Notes under the pieces: generated by a model
Database searches by the model: none
Told to the model about the DNA's origin: nothing
Seen by the model: the letters and a program-made list of their open reading frames with translations, nothing else
Program-made: the position numbers and the translations under genes
Assembly (NCBI RefSeq): GCF_000504285.1
Contig: NZ_KI632511.1
Span: forward strand, 8,352,154-8,416,153
Origin: Actinospica robiniae DSM 44927
Lineage (GTDB): Bacteria > Actinomycetota > Actinomycetes > Streptomycetales > Catenulisporaceae
Reading direction: 5' to 3'
Length of the DNA: 64,000 nucleotides
In this document: piece after piece, positions 24,890-33,486 of the stretch
How positions within the stretch are numbered: position 1 is the stretch's first letter
Layout of the letters: each line of letters begins with the position of its first letter

Positions 24890-25795
24890 TCAGCCCAGCA
24901 CTTCGAACGGCAGGTGCAGCGAGACGACGAAGTTGGGCAGGTCCACGATCTCGCTGATCACCAGGTCGGCGCTGAGCGAGGCCAGGATGTAGGCGTGCAC
25001 GGGGCTGAGCCCGGTGCGCCGGACCGTCTCGTCCACGAGCGAGCGGGCCGCGTCCTTGGCCGCTGCGAGCAGATCGGGGCCGACGCCGGTGGTCACCAGC
25101 GCGGCGCCGGTGCGGCGGGCGGCCGGCGCGGTCTGCAGGATCGGCCCGGAGATCGGCCGGTCCTTGACCAGTTCGATCTCGATCACCGCACGCGCCGAGG
25201 TCTCCACGCCGGTGCCGCAGATCTCGCCGTCGCCCATGGCCGCGTGCGCGTCGCCCAGCGAGAGCAGCGCGCCCGGCACGCCGACCGGCAGCAGCACGCT
25301 CGAGCCCGCGCCGAGCTGGCGGATGTCCATGTTGCCGCCGTGCCGGGACGGCGGCAGCAGCGGGTGCGGCCCGGCCTCGGGCAGCGCGACGCCGAGCGTG
25401 CCGATCATCGGGAGCGCCGGCAGCACCGGCCCGAAGTCGAGCTCGACCTCCTTCTCGCCGATCCGGCTGTGCACGAAGGCGGCCTCCGGGAAGTCCTCGG
25501 CCAGCAGGCCGAAGCCGGGGATGTTGGCCGACCAGCCCCAGGACGCCGGTGCGAGTTCGAGCACCCGCACGAGCACGGCGTCGCCCGGCTCCGCGCCGGG
25601 CACCAGGATCGGCCCGGTGACCGGGTTGACCCGGTCGAAGTCGAGGCTGCCGAGGCTGCCCGCGGTGCTGGTCGCGTCGAACTGGCCGGCGCCGGAGTCG
25701 AGCAGGTCGAGCTCGACCGTGCCCGCGCCGAGCTCGAGGGCCGGGGCCAGGTCGCGGTCCCAGGCGTAGTGGACGGTGTCGGTTCCCAGGTGCAC
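24890..25795 (-). CDS. Acetamidase/formamidase family protein
   Basis: 301 residues of the FmdA_AmdA fold: GDAVLVRVLELAP, the conserved SRHGGNMDIRQL segment (metal and active-site region), LSLGDAHAAMGDGEICGTGVE, and a C-terminal helix with SPVHAYILASLSADLVISE. The family hydrolyses formamide, acetamide or related amides to acid and ammonia, using zinc. It lies downstream of an amino-acid/amide permease gene on the same strand but is separated from it by two strong hairpins, so the two may be independently transcribed. Confidence 0.9.
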   Translation of the reverse strand: MHLGTDTVHYAWDRDLAPALELGAGTVELDLLDSGAGQFDATSTAGSLGSLDFDRVNPVTGPILVPGAEPGDAVLVRVLELAPASWGWSANIPGFGLLAEDFPEAAFVHSRIGEKEVELDFGPVLPALPMIGTLGVALPEAGPHPLLPPSRHGGNMDIRQLGAGSSVLLPVGVPGALLSLGDAHAAMGDGEICGTGVETSARAVIEIELVKDRPISGPILQTAPAARRTGAALVTTGVGPDLLAAAKDAARSLVDETVRRTGLSPVHAYILASLSADLVISEIVDLPNFVVSLHLPFEVLG

Positions 25796-25821
25796 GGAGG
25801 GCTCCTTCGTGTCGTGCGAAA

Positions 25822-25892
25822 GCGGCGGCCGGGGTGGCCGGCCGCCGCGGGGGGCGTGCGCCCGCCGGGCGGCTGGCGCGCCGCCCGGCGGG
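25822..25892 (-). terminator. Two successive hairpins after the permease gene
   Basis: Perfect stems of 11 bp (25822-25832 with 25838-25848) and 13 bp (25861-25873 with 25880-25892) lie between the permease stop and the acetamidase start. They probably terminate the permease transcript. Confidence 0.7.
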
Positions 25893-25924
25893 TGGTGGTG
25901 CCTATAGTGCCCGCTGACGCCGGG

Positions 25925-27550
25925 TCAGCCGGCGACCCGGTCCGCGGGCGCGGCCGCGACCTCGGCCGGGACCCGGCCGAGCTTGCGCTCGATCTCGGCG
26001 AGCTCCTCAGGGGTGCCGAGCGAGCGCGGGCCGACGAACCACTTCTTCGCCGACAGCTGCCACCACAGCGCGGCGCCGCCGATGACCACGACGAACACCG
26101 GCAGGGTGTAGGGGAAGGTGGAGCGGGTGAGCACCGGGTTCGTCGTCGGCAGCACGAACAGGATGTCGGCGAAGACCACCCAGACCACGGCCGTCCAGCC
26201 GACCAGCTTGGAGTACTTGCCGAGGTGCCACGGGCCGCGCTGGAAGTCGTCGCCGAGCCGCAGCCGCAGGAAGACCGGGATGGCGTAGGCGGTGTAGAGG
26301 CCGATGACGTTGATGGTGATGGCCGCGTTGAACGCGACCGCGCTCCACAGGTTCAGCACGCCGAGCAGGCAGGCGCCGAGGACCGCGACCCAGACCGCCA
26401 GGCGCGGGACCCGGCTGCCGGTGTGCACCGAGCTGAGCAGCTTGGACAGCGAGTGCGACCGGCCGTCGTCGACCCGGGCGAAGTCGCGGGAGAACGCGTA
26501 GATCATCCGCGAGTTCGAGGTCAGGTTGCCGTTGACGCAGTAGAGCAGCGCGATGGCGATCGCGGCGACCATGATCTTGCCGAAGCCGACGCCCACCGCG
26601 TCGACCAGGATGTCGCCGACCGGGTTGCCGGTCTTGGTGCCGGCGGCCTCGCTCGCGTAGTCCTGGATGGCGAAGTTGAGCGCGCCGATCATCAGGATGC
26701 CGAGGACGGCCGCGATGGAGATGGCCCGGACCATGCCGCGCGGGGCCGAGATGCCCGGCTGCTTGGTCTCCTCGGTCAGGTGCGCGCACGCGTCGTACCC
26801 GGTGAAGGTCTCCGCGCCGACGAGCAGGCCGAGCAGCGCCGCGTAGAGCGGCCAGTGGAACGTGGTGCCGTTGTGGAACGCGATCAGGCCGTCGTGCACG
26901 GAGGTGTGGTGCGAGGGGACGACGACCAGTGCGACGATCATGGCGAAGGCGAAGCCGGTGTGCCACCAGACGCTGATCGCGCCGATGACGCCGACCAGCT
27001 TGCGGCCGAAGGTGACCACGATGCCGATCACCACCGTGGCGATCACGTAGGCCCCGACGGTGGTGCCGGTGGTGGTACGCCACCAGCCCTCCATCTGGCC
27101 GAAGGCGTTGATGAAGAACGCGGCGCCGAAGGAGGCGCCCGCGGTGCCGGCGATCTGGCCGAGGACGTTGAACCAGCCGGTGAACCAGGCCCAGGCGGCG
27201 CGGTTGCGCTTGGCCAGCTTGGCCGACCAGTAGTACAGGCCGCCTGAGGTCGGGTAGGAGGAGCAGACCTCCGCCATGGCCGAGCCGAGCGCCAGGATCA
27301 GGGCGGCGACCACGATCCAGCCCCAGAACAGGTCGGCCGGGCCGCCGTCGTTCATGCCGGTGCCGTACATCAGCGACACGCCGCCGATGATGCAGATGAT
27401 CGAGAAGGCGACGCCCATGTTGCGGAAGCCGGTCAGGCCTCGGTGCAGCAGCTGGGGATAGCCGAGCCGGTGCAGCTCGTCGGTGTCGGCGGTGTCGCCG
27501 GCCACGGCTGCTTTCGTGGTGTCTATGCGGATGTCGTTGTCGTCGGCCAC
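25925..27550 (-). CDS. APC-superfamily amino-acid/amine permease
   Basis: 541 residues, about twelve membrane segments. The N-terminal signature LHRGLTGFRNMGVAFSIICI and the SSYPTSGGLYYWSAKLA motif (segments 2-3) are typical of the eukaryotic-like GABA/amine permease branch. A conserved FTGYDACAHLTEETK follows in the middle. It is predicted to import an amino acid or amine at the cytoplasmic membrane. The downstream acetamidase suggests use of a nitrogen-containing compound, but the substrate is inferred only loosely. Confidence 0.9.
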   Translation of the reverse strand: MADDNDIRIDTTKAAVAGDTADTDELHRLGYPQLLHRGLTGFRNMGVAFSIICIIGGVSLMYGTGMNDGGPADLFWGWIVVAALILALGSAMAEVCSSYPTSGGLYYWSAKLAKRNRAAWAWFTGWFNVLGQIAGTAGASFGAAFFINAFGQMEGWWRTTTGTTVGAYVIATVVIGIVVTFGRKLVGVIGAISVWWHTGFAFAMIVALVVVPSHHTSVHDGLIAFHNGTTFHWPLYAALLGLLVGAETFTGYDACAHLTEETKQPGISAPRGMVRAISIAAVLGILMIGALNFAIQDYASEAAGTKTGNPVGDILVDAVGVGFGKIMVAAIAIALLYCVNGNLTSNSRMIYAFSRDFARVDDGRSHSLSKLLSSVHTGSRVPRLAVWVAVLGACLLGVLNLWSAVAFNAAITINVIGLYTAYAIPVFLRLRLGDDFQRGPWHLGKYSKLVGWTAVVWVVFADILFVLPTTNPVLTRSTFPYTLPVFVVVIGGAALWWQLSAKKWFVGPRSLGTPEELAEIERKLGRVPAEVAAAPADRVAG

Positions 27551-27713
27551 GGGGGTTCGCTCCGGGGAAGAGAGAGGGAGTGCGCAGGACGGGCGGTGCT
27601 GGTGCGGCGGTGCGGGTGGTGCTGTGCGGGGCGGTGCTGTGCGGGGCGGTGCGGTCGCGCCCGTGGGCGGGTCGGGCGCGGTGGGACGGGCGGGGTCGAG
27701 GGACCGGCTGGCG

Positions 27714-28751
27714 TCAGGGCGGGGGCGGGCCCGACCGGCTGGCGGACTCGGCGGCGGCGCGGGCGGCGAGGAAGGCCTCGGGTCCGTTCGCGGCGCCGCT
27801 CAGGCGGGCCGCCTGGGCCCACGGCGCGGTGGTGGCGGCGGAACCGATGGCGGCGAACACCGGGCCGGCCAGCGCGCGCCGGCCGGTCTCGACGAGCTGG
27901 TAGGCGAGGATGTTCAGGTCGTAGGGCGCGGCCGGGTGCTTGGCCGGGTCCTGGCCGCGGAACCACTGGCGGTAGGCGTCCTCGACGTCCTGCTCGTTGC
28001 GCTGGCCCAGCCATTCCCGCTCGGCCGGGCTGAGCAATCCGGCTACCCCGCCCAAGCGCAGTTCGGTGTGCGCCCACAGCGGCAGCACCCGCAGCGGCGA
28101 GTCGACCGGGGCGTGCGCGGCGGCGGCGGTGGCGAAGTCGAGCAGGCTGACCAGGTCGTGCGCCGGGCCGGTGCGCAGCCGGGCGAGCTGCGCCTCGTGC
28201 ATCCGGTGGTGGGCGTGCCAGGAGTCGGGGTGGCGGGCGACGGCCTCCTGGAACCAGAGCCAGCTGCGCGCCCCGGACTCGAAGGACAGGTCGCTCCAGC
28301 GGGCCACCTCGATGCCCGAGTCGCCCAGCACGCCGGCCAGCGAGAGCAGGCTGATCCAGGGCGTGGGGTCGAGCGGGCTGCGCTCGGCGGCCTCCCGGGC
28401 GCCGGTGACGAAGCTGATCGCGGCCTGGTCGGTGGCGGCGGGGTCGCGGCGGATGATCATGCCGTGCAGGCGGACCGCCTCGGCGTGCACGGCCACGGTG
28501 TGCGCGTCCGGGTTGCCCGGCTCGGCCAGCTGCCAGGCGCGCGGCCACTCCAGCCCCAGCGCCGCGTTGGCGAGCACGGTGATCCGGTGGGTGCGCAGCT
28601 GCCAGTCCTCGCCGGTGGCGGCGAGCAGGTCGCGCACCGCCTCCCAGCCGCCCATCGCGGCCGCGTCCCGGGCACGGCGCAGCTCCCCGTCACCGAACGC
28701 CGGATCGGGGTCCAGGCGCAGGCGTCTAGGGCGCAGACCGAACCCTGGCAT
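27714..28751 (-). CDS. Conserved alpha-helical protein, function unknown
   Basis: 345 residues from the ATG at 28751, chosen for a GGAAGG site and for the hydrophobic strand MPGFGLRPRRLRLDPDP that opens it; an upstream TTG would add 22 residues of poor composition. The rest is helical and resembles a TPR-like solenoid (WEAVRDLLAATGEDW, then SWHAHHRMHEAQ, LDFATAAAAHAPVDSPL, YRQWFRGQDPAKHPAAP). Similar proteins are common in Streptomyces, without assigned function as far as I know. No catalytic motif is evident. The gap from the permease gene is about 160 bp, so an operon is uncertain. Confidence 0.75.
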   Translation of the reverse strand: MPGFGLRPRRLRLDPDPAFGDGELRRARDAAAMGGWEAVRDLLAATGEDWQLRTHRITVLANAALGLEWPRAWQLAEPGNPDAHTVAVHAEAVRLHGMIIRRDPAATDQAAISFVTGAREAAERSPLDPTPWISLLSLAGVLGDSGIEVARWSDLSFESGARSWLWFQEAVARHPDSWHAHHRMHEAQLARLRTGPAHDLVSLLDFATAAAAHAPVDSPLRVLPLWAHTELRLGGVAGLLSPAEREWLGQRNEQDVEDAYRQWFRGQDPAKHPAAPYDLNILAYQLVETGRRALAGPVFAAIGSAATTAPWAQAARLSGAANGPEAFLAARAAAESASRSGPPPP

Positions 28752-29144
28752 ATGCCCCCCGCCTTCCGCGGCGTTGGCGCCGCTCCGTTGTGACCCATGG
28801 GACTGATGATCATTCAAACAGGCCTGAAAATCAGGGAACTGAATATCACGCGCACGCAGTGTGACGCAACAGTGGCCCGGGGACAGGAAGCGTAGAGTGT
28901 CGAATTCAGTGCCCTGTCGTTCGTCGTTCCGGTGAAGTCACCGACGAGGACGGCGGGAGTGCGGTATATGGGCGGGAACTGTGTTCGCCCGATACAGCCG
29001 GATGATCGATTCCATCGCGAAGATCGTCGTGGCCTTCGATCGGTTCTCTGGACTCTGTATAAGAGCAGTCATACTCTCCGGGCGGAGAGGGCGGACACGC
29101 GGGGCCGCCACCCGGCCGGTCCTGCGGGAAGTCGGCCGAGAGGT
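28752..29144. other. 393-bp region between the helical protein and the ECF42 gene
   Basis: No gene seen. It contains a small AT-richer segment (28800-28850) likely to hold the promoter of the leftward gene, and a 7-bp hairpin (CTCTCCG, GG, CGGAGAG, 29074-29089) downstream of the sigma-factor operon that may act as a weak terminator. Confidence 0.4.
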
Positions 29145-30377
29145 TTATTCGAGCTGTGCGATGCGACGGGCCAGGAACTCCCGCTCCGCCTTGTTCTCGG
29201 TGAACAGCAGGGCCTCCTCGTACGCCGCGCGCGCGAGTCCGTCCCGGCCGAGCCGGCGCAGCAGGTCGGCTCTGGCCACGCCGAGGTACGGATAAGAAGC
29301 CAGCGTCGGCTCGGCGGCGAGGTCGGCCAGCGCGGCCAGGCCCGCCTCGGCGCCCTCGGCGAAGCCCAGCGCCACGGCCCGGTTGAGCGCCACGACCGGC
29401 GTCGGCCGACACCGCATCAGCAGGTCGTAGAGCCCGACGATCTCCGCCCAGTCGGTGGCCTCCCAGGACGGCGACTCGGCGTGCACGGCCGCGATCGCGG
29501 CCCGCAGCGCGAACGGGCCCGGCGGCCGGGCGCGCAGCGCGACGCGCACGAGCGCCTCCCCCTCGGCGATCGCCTCCCGGTCCCAGCGGCTCCGATCCTG
29601 GTCGGCGAGCAGCACCAGCCGGCCGGACTCGTCCGTCCGGGCCGCGCGGCGCGCGTCGGTCAGCAGCACCGAGGCGAGCAGCCCGGCCACCTCCGCGTGG
29701 CCCGGCAGCAGGAGCCTGAGCATCCGGGCCAGCATGGTGGCGCGGTCCACCAGCTCGGCCAGCACCAGCTGATCGCCGCTCGGCGCGGTGTGGCCGGTGG
29801 TGAACAGCAGATCCACCACGGCGAGCACGGCGTCCACCCGCTCGGGCAGCTCGTCCGCGTCCGGGATGCGATAGGGGATGCGGGCCGCGGCGATCTTCCG
29901 TTTGGCCCGGGTGATCCGCGCCGCCATGGTGGTCTCGGTGACCAGGAAGGCGCGGGCGATCTGAGCCGTGGTCAGCCCGCACACCAAGCGCAGGGTCAAG
30001 GCGACCTGCGCCTGCAGCGCCAGCGCCGGGTGGCAGCAGGTGAAGATCAGCCGGAGCCGCTCATCCGGAAACTCCTCGTCCTCGTCGGCCGGCCCGGCGA
30101 CGACCTCGTCCTGCGCCAGCAGCGGCAGCTTCCGGCGCTCGAGCGCGGCGCGCCGGATCAGGTCCACCGCTCGGTTGCGGGCCGCGGTCGTCAGCCAGGC
30201 CCCGGGCCGGCCGGGTACGCCGGTAGTCGCCCACGCGACCAGAGCCTTGGCGTAGACGTCCTGCACGCACTCCTCGGCCAGGTCCAGATCCCGCGTGACA
30301 CGCACGGTGGAGGCGAGCACGAACGCCCACTGCTCGCGGTGGGCGCGTGCTACGGCCTCGGCGACGTCCGGCACCAC
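29145..30377 (-). CDS. ECF42-family sigma factor with DUF6596/SnoaL-free long extension
   Basis: 410 residues. Sigma region 2 (DLDLAEECVQDVYAKALVAW), the following segment GAWLTTAARNRAVDLIRRA, and region 4 (LTLRLVCGLTTAQIARAFLV, then ETTMAARITRAKRKI) are followed by a roughly 200-residue TPR-like extension (DLLFTTGHTAPSG, RARPPGPFALRAAIAAVHAE, VVALNRAVALGFAEG). This is the layout of ECF42 factors, which are nearly always paired with a DGPF/YCII-domain gene, as here. The start is GTG at 30377, one base past the DGPF stop, suggesting translational coupling. No anti-sigma gene is adjacent, as usual for the group. Confidence 0.92.
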   Translation of the reverse strand: MVPDVAEAVARAHREQWAFVLASTVRVTRDLDLAEECVQDVYAKALVAWATTGVPGRPGAWLTTAARNRAVDLIRRAALERRKLPLLAQDEVVAGPADEDEEFPDERLRLIFTCCHPALALQAQVALTLRLVCGLTTAQIARAFLVTETTMAARITRAKRKIAAARIPYRIPDADELPERVDAVLAVVDLLFTTGHTAPSGDQLVLAELVDRATMLARMLRLLLPGHAEVAGLLASVLLTDARRAARTDESGRLVLLADQDRSRWDREAIAEGEALVRVALRARPPGPFALRAAIAAVHAESPSWEATDWAEIVGLYDLLMRCRPTPVVALNRAVALGFAEGAEAGLAALADLAAEPTLASYPYLGVARADLLRRLGRDGLARAAYEEALLFTENKAEREFLARRIAQLE

Positions 30378-30378
30378 G

Positions 30379-30738
30379 TCACCCGGCGTGGAACAGCGGC
30401 CGCACCTCGACGATGGCTTCGCCCGCCGGCCCGAAGTAGGGCAGCTTCCGCGCCGCCGCGAGCGCCGCGTCGAGATCGGGCACGTCGATCACGTAGAAGC
30501 CGCCGAGCGCCTCCTTGGTCTCGGCGTAAGGCCCGTCCGTGGTCAGATAGCCGCCGAGCCCGTCTTCGCGCACCGTGGTCGCGGTCGAAGTCGGCTGCAG
30601 ATGCCCGGAGTAGAGCAGAACGTCTCGATGCTCATCCCGCCAGCGGTCGTGCCCTTCGTCCCTGGCCTGGATGACGGCCTCGCCCGCGGTGTCCTCGTAG
30701 GACTCGTTGTCGTGGATCAGCAGTAGGTAATGCGCCAT
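30379..30738 (-). CDS. DGPF/YCII-domain protein partner of ECF42
   Basis: 119 residues, ferredoxin-like YCII fold: MAHYLLLIHDNESYE at the start, the conserved TDGPYAETKEALGGFYVIDV core, and DLDAALAAARKLPYFGPAGE. It is first in a two-gene operon with the ECF42 sigma factor. Such proteins are thought to be part of, or targets of, the ECF42 response; biochemical function is unknown. Confidence 0.9.
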   Translation of the reverse strand: MAHYLLLIHDNESYEDTAGEAVIQARDEGHDRWRDEHRDVLLYSGHLQPTSTATTVREDGLGGYLTTDGPYAETKEALGGFYVIDVPDLDAALAAARKLPYFGPAGEAIVEVRPLFHAG

Positions 30739-30934
30739 GGCGGCTTTCCTCTCAGCGATAGCGGTGCACTCTTACCACACGACGAAGGAGCCGCCCCCGG
30801 AATCGACACCGCGCCGGACGCAGTTGCCCCGGAGCCGATCGAGCCGAGTCCGCCGGGACGGTCGCGCTGGTTCGAGCCGCATTCTCGGCCGAGCCGACTC
30901 AGCCGGGGCTCGGTCGCGCCGGATCGGGCCGGAT

Positions 30935-31195
30935 TCAGGAGTCCAGCGGGTCGGGGGTTCCGGTGACGGCGGACCCGCGGATCAGGTCGGCCGGATCCGG
31001 CGGAAGGCAGGGGGCGAGCATGTCCCGCGCCCCGGCCAGCTCGCAGACGCGGCGCAACGACTCGTCCGCGCCGAGCAGCCGGAACTCGCCGCCCTCCGCC
31101 CGGGTGCGGCGCGCGGCCGCGTTCAGCTCGCGGACTCCGGCGCAGTCGCAGAACCCCACGGCCGCCACGTCGACCACCAGGGTCGGCCGGCGCAC
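30935..31195 (-). pseudogene. STAS-domain protein lacking its N-terminal strands
   Basis: 86 residues with the second half of a STAS/anti-sigma-factor-antagonist domain: LVVDVAAVGFCDCAGVREL (the phosphorylatable serine/threonine region reads DCAG), RRTRAEGGEFRLLGADESL and RRVCELAGARDML. Complete STAS proteins have about 40 more residues before this. Upstream the frame meets a TAG at 31201, two codons beyond the first possible GTG. The gene therefore appears cut at about 31195, exactly where a rightward coding fragment begins. Confidence 0.6.
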
Positions 31196-31480
31196 CCGCT
31201 ACCTCGTCGACTCCTCGGCGCCCTTCCGCCACCCGTCCCAGCTCGGCCACCGCGTCGGCCCGCTCCTGGACGTGCTCACCACCTCGGCCCCGGCCGAGCT
31301 CGCGCCGGTCTCCGAACTGGCGCCCGATCCCGAGCCCGAGCCGGATTCCGGGCTGGCGCCCGAGCTTGGACCGGAGCCGCAGCCGCCCCGACGCCGCTCG
31401 GCGGCACCCGCAACCGCCTCGGCCGGCCCGCCCGCGCGGAGATCGAGCCCAGTACCGGCCGCGCTCTCGCGGGCCGGTGA
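31196..31480 (+). pseudogene. C-terminal fragment of an unidentified gene
   Basis: From about 31196 the plus-strand frame with TRYLVDSSAPFRHPSQLG and HRVGPLLDVLTTSAPAELAP has very strong third-position GC and then a Pro/Glu-rich tail (SELAPDPEPEPDSGLAPELG). It has no start codon or upstream continuation: to its left lies the minus-strand STAS gene. Its end is unclear, as the frame stays open to about 31613. It reads as the surviving C-terminus of a broken gene. Family not recognised. Confidence 0.45.
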
Positions 31481-31594
31481 CCGGCGTCCGGGATTTCATC
31501 AGCTAACCTGGAGCTGTAGATGGAACGCTGATCGCAGCGCGGACTTGCACTTTCAGGCCCGGGGCGAGCGTTTCATGAAGGAGAGTTCTTCAGT

Positions 31595-31798
31595 ATGGCA
31601 ACCGGCACCGTGAAGTGGTTCAACGCCGAAAAGGGCTTCGGGTTCATCGAGCAGGACGGGGGCGGCCCGGACGTGTTCGCGCACTACTCCGCGATCGCCA
31701 GCCAGGGCTACCGTGAGCTGAAGGAAGGCCAGTCCGTCAGCTTCGACGTGGCGCAGGGCCCCAAGGGTCCGCAGGCCGCGAACATCGTGACCATCTGA
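31595..31798 (+). CDS. Cold-shock protein (CspA family)
   Basis: 67 residues, one cold-shock domain: [20 protein letters not shown] contains RNP1 (KGFGFI) and RNP2 is VFAHYSAI. These proteins bind single-stranded RNA and DNA and melt RNA structure. An AAGGAG site lies upstream, and a terminator at 31820 follows. Confidence 0.97.
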   Translation: MATGTVKWFNAEKGFGFIEQDGGGPDVFAHYSAIASQGYRELKEGQSVSFDVAQGPKGPQAANIVTI

Positions 31799-31819
31799 CT
31801 TTCGTAACGCCGAAGATCG

Positions 31820-31848
31820 GGGCCGCCGGGTGAACCGGCGGCCCTTCG
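31820..31848 (+). terminator. Terminator of the cold-shock gene
   Basis: A perfect 10-bp stem (31820-31829 with 31835-31844) with loop GTGAA, 21 bases after the stop codon, followed by TTCG. Confidence 0.75.
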
Positions 31849-31921
31849 CCGTTTCCCCAGCCGCTCGGGCCCGCCCCCTCAGGCACGGTTGCTCAGGCAC
31901 GCCCCCTCGGATAAAGCCAGG

Positions 31922-32638
31922 TCAGCCCCGGGGTTCGAGCGCCGGGGCGAGGATCTCCTCGACGCGGTCGCGCTGGGCGGACAGGGCCCACAGCCGGTCT
32001 GCCAGGTCCTCGGGCGAGACCGTCGGCATCTGCCGGCCCTCGGTCGCGAAGGCGGCAGCATTGCGGTGCGCGGCGCTGCCCTCGATCAAGGCGCCGACGA
32101 TGAGCGCGCCGGCGTAGACGCCTTCCTCGGCCAGCGTCTGGTGCAGCGTGTGGATGTAGCCGCGCAACCCCGGCAGGACGGCGCTGACCGCGGCGAACTG
32201 GGGTATCGGGTGCACGGCGGCGGCTCCCATGGTGAACAGCAGTGAGCCCTTGCCGCGCTCGCGCATGCCCGGCAGCAGCCGGTTGACCAGCGCGATCGGG
32301 GTGAGCAGGTACAGGTCGACCAGAGCGGAGACGGTGGCCGGCTCCAGCTCGAGCAGCCCCGCGAACAGCCGGCCCGGGGTCGGGCTGTGCTCCAATACGT
32401 CGATCGCGCCGAAGCGGGCCTCGATCTCGTCCGCCGCCCGCAGCGCCGCGGCCGGGTCGGCGATGTCCGCCGGGAAGCCGGCGGCCTCGATGCCCTCGTC
32501 CGCCAGTGCGCGGACCTTCTCCCCGAGCTGCTCCGGGTCGCGCGCCACCAGCGCCACCCGGAAGCCCTCGCGCCCGAAGCGGCGGGCCACGGCCTGGCCG
32601 AGCGACGGCCCGGCACCGTAGATCGCGATGGTCCCCAT
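31922..32638 (-). CDS. SDR-fold protein lacking the catalytic Tyr-Lys pair
   Basis: 238 residues. The NAD(P)-binding loop is IYGAGPSLGQAVARRFG (6-22), VARDPEQL follows strand 2, and DIADPAAAL occupies the acidic position. The usual YxxxK is missing: the region after MGAAAVHPIPQFAAVSAVL has no Tyr and Lys at the expected spacing. It may be a cofactor-binding non-enzyme or use other residues. It is divergent from a TetR gene across 105 bp with two palindromic operators, so it is probably repressed by that regulator. Confidence 0.85.
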   Translation of the reverse strand: MGTIAIYGAGPSLGQAVARRFGREGFRVALVARDPEQLGEKVRALADEGIEAAGFPADIADPAAALRAADEIEARFGAIDVLEHSPTPGRLFAGLLELEPATVSALVDLYLLTPIALVNRLLPGMRERGKGSLLFTMGAAAVHPIPQFAAVSAVLPGLRGYIHTLHQTLAEEGVYAGALIVGALIEGSAAHRNAAAFATEGRQMPTVSPEDLADRLWALSAQRDRVEEILAPALEPRG

Positions 32639-32659
32639 GAGTTCCTCCCTGAAATCGCT

Positions 32660-32681
32660 AAGTTGAGGTGATCCTCAACTT
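32660..32681. promoter_or_regulatory. TetR operator 1 (SDR side)
   Basis: AAGTTGAGG, TGAT, CCTCAACTT: a perfect 9-bp inverted repeat. It shares the GAGG-TGAT-CCTC core with the second site 46 bp away. Confidence 0.75.
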
Positions 32682-32705
32682 TCCGTGCGCTCTCACTGTA
32701 GCCCT

Positions 32706-32727
32706 AAACTGAGGTGATCCTCAAGTT
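32706..32727. promoter_or_regulatory. TetR operator 2 (regulator side)
   Basis: AAACTGAGG, TGAT, CCTCAAGTT, an imperfect copy of operator 1. It ends 16 bases before the TetR start, which suits autoregulation. Confidence 0.7.
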
Positions 32728-32743
32728 CGCTAGAATGGCGTCC

Positions 32744-33391
32744 ATGACCGGCACGAATCCGGGCGCCGGACGCCCGCTGCGCCAGGACGCCGCGCGCAAC
32801 CGGCAGCTGCTGGTGCTCGCCGCCCGGGACGTCTTCCACCGCAAGGGCCTGGAATCGCCGCTGGAGGAGATCGCCAAGCAGGCCGGCGTCTCGATCGGAA
32901 CCCTCTACAACCGCTTCCCCTCGCGCGGGGAGCTGGTCGACGCGGCGCTCGGGCCGGTGGCCGAGCAGTCCGTGCTGCTCGCCGAGCAGGCGCTGCGGGA
33001 GGAGGACCCGTGGGACGGCTTCGTCGGCTACCTGCGCGGCATGTGCGAGCTGATCGCCGCGGAGCGCGGCTACACCGACATCTACCGCACGCGGATCGGC
33101 GACACCCCGGTCATCGACGCCGCGCGGGAGCGGATGGGCGCGCTCAAGACGCGGATCATGGAACGGGCGAAAACGGCCGGCAGCCTGCGGGCCGACGTCG
33201 AGTCGGCCGACGTCATCCTGCTGCTCTGGGGCATCTCAGGGATCATCGACGCCACCCGGGAGGCGGCCCCGCAGGCCTGGCGCCGCCACCTCGCCCTCGC
33301 GCTGGACGCGCTGCGCCCCGCCGCGGCCACCCCGCTGCCGGTGCCCGCCCTCACCGCCGCGCAGATGCTCGCGGCCACGCCGCCCCGATGA
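32744..33391 (+). CDS. TetR-family regulator
   Basis: 215 residues. The helix-turn-helix is in the first 60 (LLVLAARDVFHRKGLESPLE, then EEIAKQAGVSIGTLYNRFPS), followed by a ligand-binding domain with a TetR_C-type helix bundle. The ATG at 32744 is preferred; in-frame ATG 32735 and GTG 32714 are alternatives and none has a clear ribosome-binding site, so a leaderless start is possible. It probably controls itself and the divergent SDR gene. Confidence 0.88.
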   Translation: MTGTNPGAGRPLRQDAARNRQLLVLAARDVFHRKGLESPLEEIAKQAGVSIGTLYNRFPSRGELVDAALGPVAEQSVLLAEQALREEDPWDGFVGYLRGMCELIAAERGYTDIYRTRIGDTPVIDAARERMGALKTRIMERAKTAGSLRADVESADVILLLWGISGIIDATREAAPQAWRRHLALALDALRPAAATPLPVPALTAAQMLAATPPR

Positions 33392-33486
33392 CGGTCCGGC
33401 AGTCCACCCGGCGTTCAGATCGATGCGATAGTACGGAATGTAGAGTGTCAGCCTCGGTCAGAACGAACTTGTAGGGGGAACGGAAC

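Noticed and set aside
24494-27247. A 917-codon plus-strand frame across the ABC, acetamidase and permease genes
   Set aside because: It lies antisense to the acetamidase and permease genes and has no recognisable domain; the minus-strand products are clear families.
28906-29982. Minus-strand frame of 358 codons overlapping the ECF42 gene
   Set aside because: Arg/Gly-rich shadow of the ECF42 frame, which shows clear sigma regions.
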